Shown piece after piece: positions 7,726 through 7,728 of a stretch of 7,728 nucleotides of DNA (the stretch's first letter is position 1; the number at the start of each line of letters is the position of its first letter). The notes under the pieces are model-generated. The model did not search any database, was not told the DNA's origin, and was given only the letters and a program-made list of their open reading frames with translations. The DNA lies in NCBI RefSeq assembly GCF_002869765.1, contig NZ_PNOR01000068.1, positions 1 to 7,728 on the forward strand, read 5' to 3'. Both the position numbers and the translations under genes were made by a program. This stretch comes from Deinococcus planocerae (GTDB lineage Bacteria > Deinococcota > Deinococci > Deinococcales > Deinococcaceae).

Positions 7726-7728
7726 AGC

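Noticed and set aside
7693..7728. Start of a new gene at the right edge (ATG at 7693)
   Set aside because: Only twelve codons are visible, the nearest purine-rich site is about 12 nt away, and the region overlaps a hairpin.

Overview
The window suggests a high-GC Gram-negative-type bacterium, most likely Deinococcus or a close relative. This rests on the GC-rich codon use of the core genes. It also rests on three genes (hsdM, ilvD and a 136-aa unknown) that lack a Shine-Dalgarno site but have a TANNNT-type -10 box 6-8 nt before the ATG, the leaderless arrangement described as common in Deinococcus. The genus is an inference: no rRNA or other taxonomic marker is present.

Layout. Positions 1-128 hold no gene I can call, only a thrice-used GGAGCGC/GCGCTCC motif and open frames running off the edge. 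Positions 129-4072 (minus strand) are a compact defence operon read right to left: hsdM (N6-adenine methyltransferase subunit), then a YhcG/DUF1016-family PD-(D/E)XK nuclease, then hsdS (specificity subunit). Each junction is an 11-nt overlap of the same form. No HsdR is visible. It may lie beyond the left edge, or the YhcG-like nuclease may be the nuclease partner. Positions 4073-4297 form a structured spacer with a 40-nt nested hairpin, a second inverted repeat just upstream of hsdM, and a likely leaderless hsdM promoter.

Positions 4298-5992 (minus) encode ilvD, dihydroxy-acid dehydratase of branched-chain amino acid synthesis, with all three [2Fe-2S] cysteines. Positions 5993-6110 form a divergent promoter region. 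Positions 6111-6521 (plus) encode a 136-aa cytosolic protein of unknown function with a CxxC pair. Positions 6531-7301 (minus, convergent with it, 9 nt apart) encode a Tat-exported intradiol ring-cleavage dioxygenase. Positions 7302-7439 form a second divergent regulatory region. A low-GC 76-aa orphan ORF with a strong ribosome binding site follows at 7440-7670, and the right edge carries a short hairpin.

How the parts relate. The three-gene hsd module is one translationally coupled unit placed downstream of the housekeeping gene ilvD, with its own promoter. Its specificity gene has AT-rich target-recognition segments between GC-rich conserved segments, as expected if recognition domains are exchanged between strains. 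The ilvD, 136-aa, dioxygenase and 76-aa genes show no obvious common pathway. The most unusual element is the nuclease gene between the methyltransferase and specificity genes.
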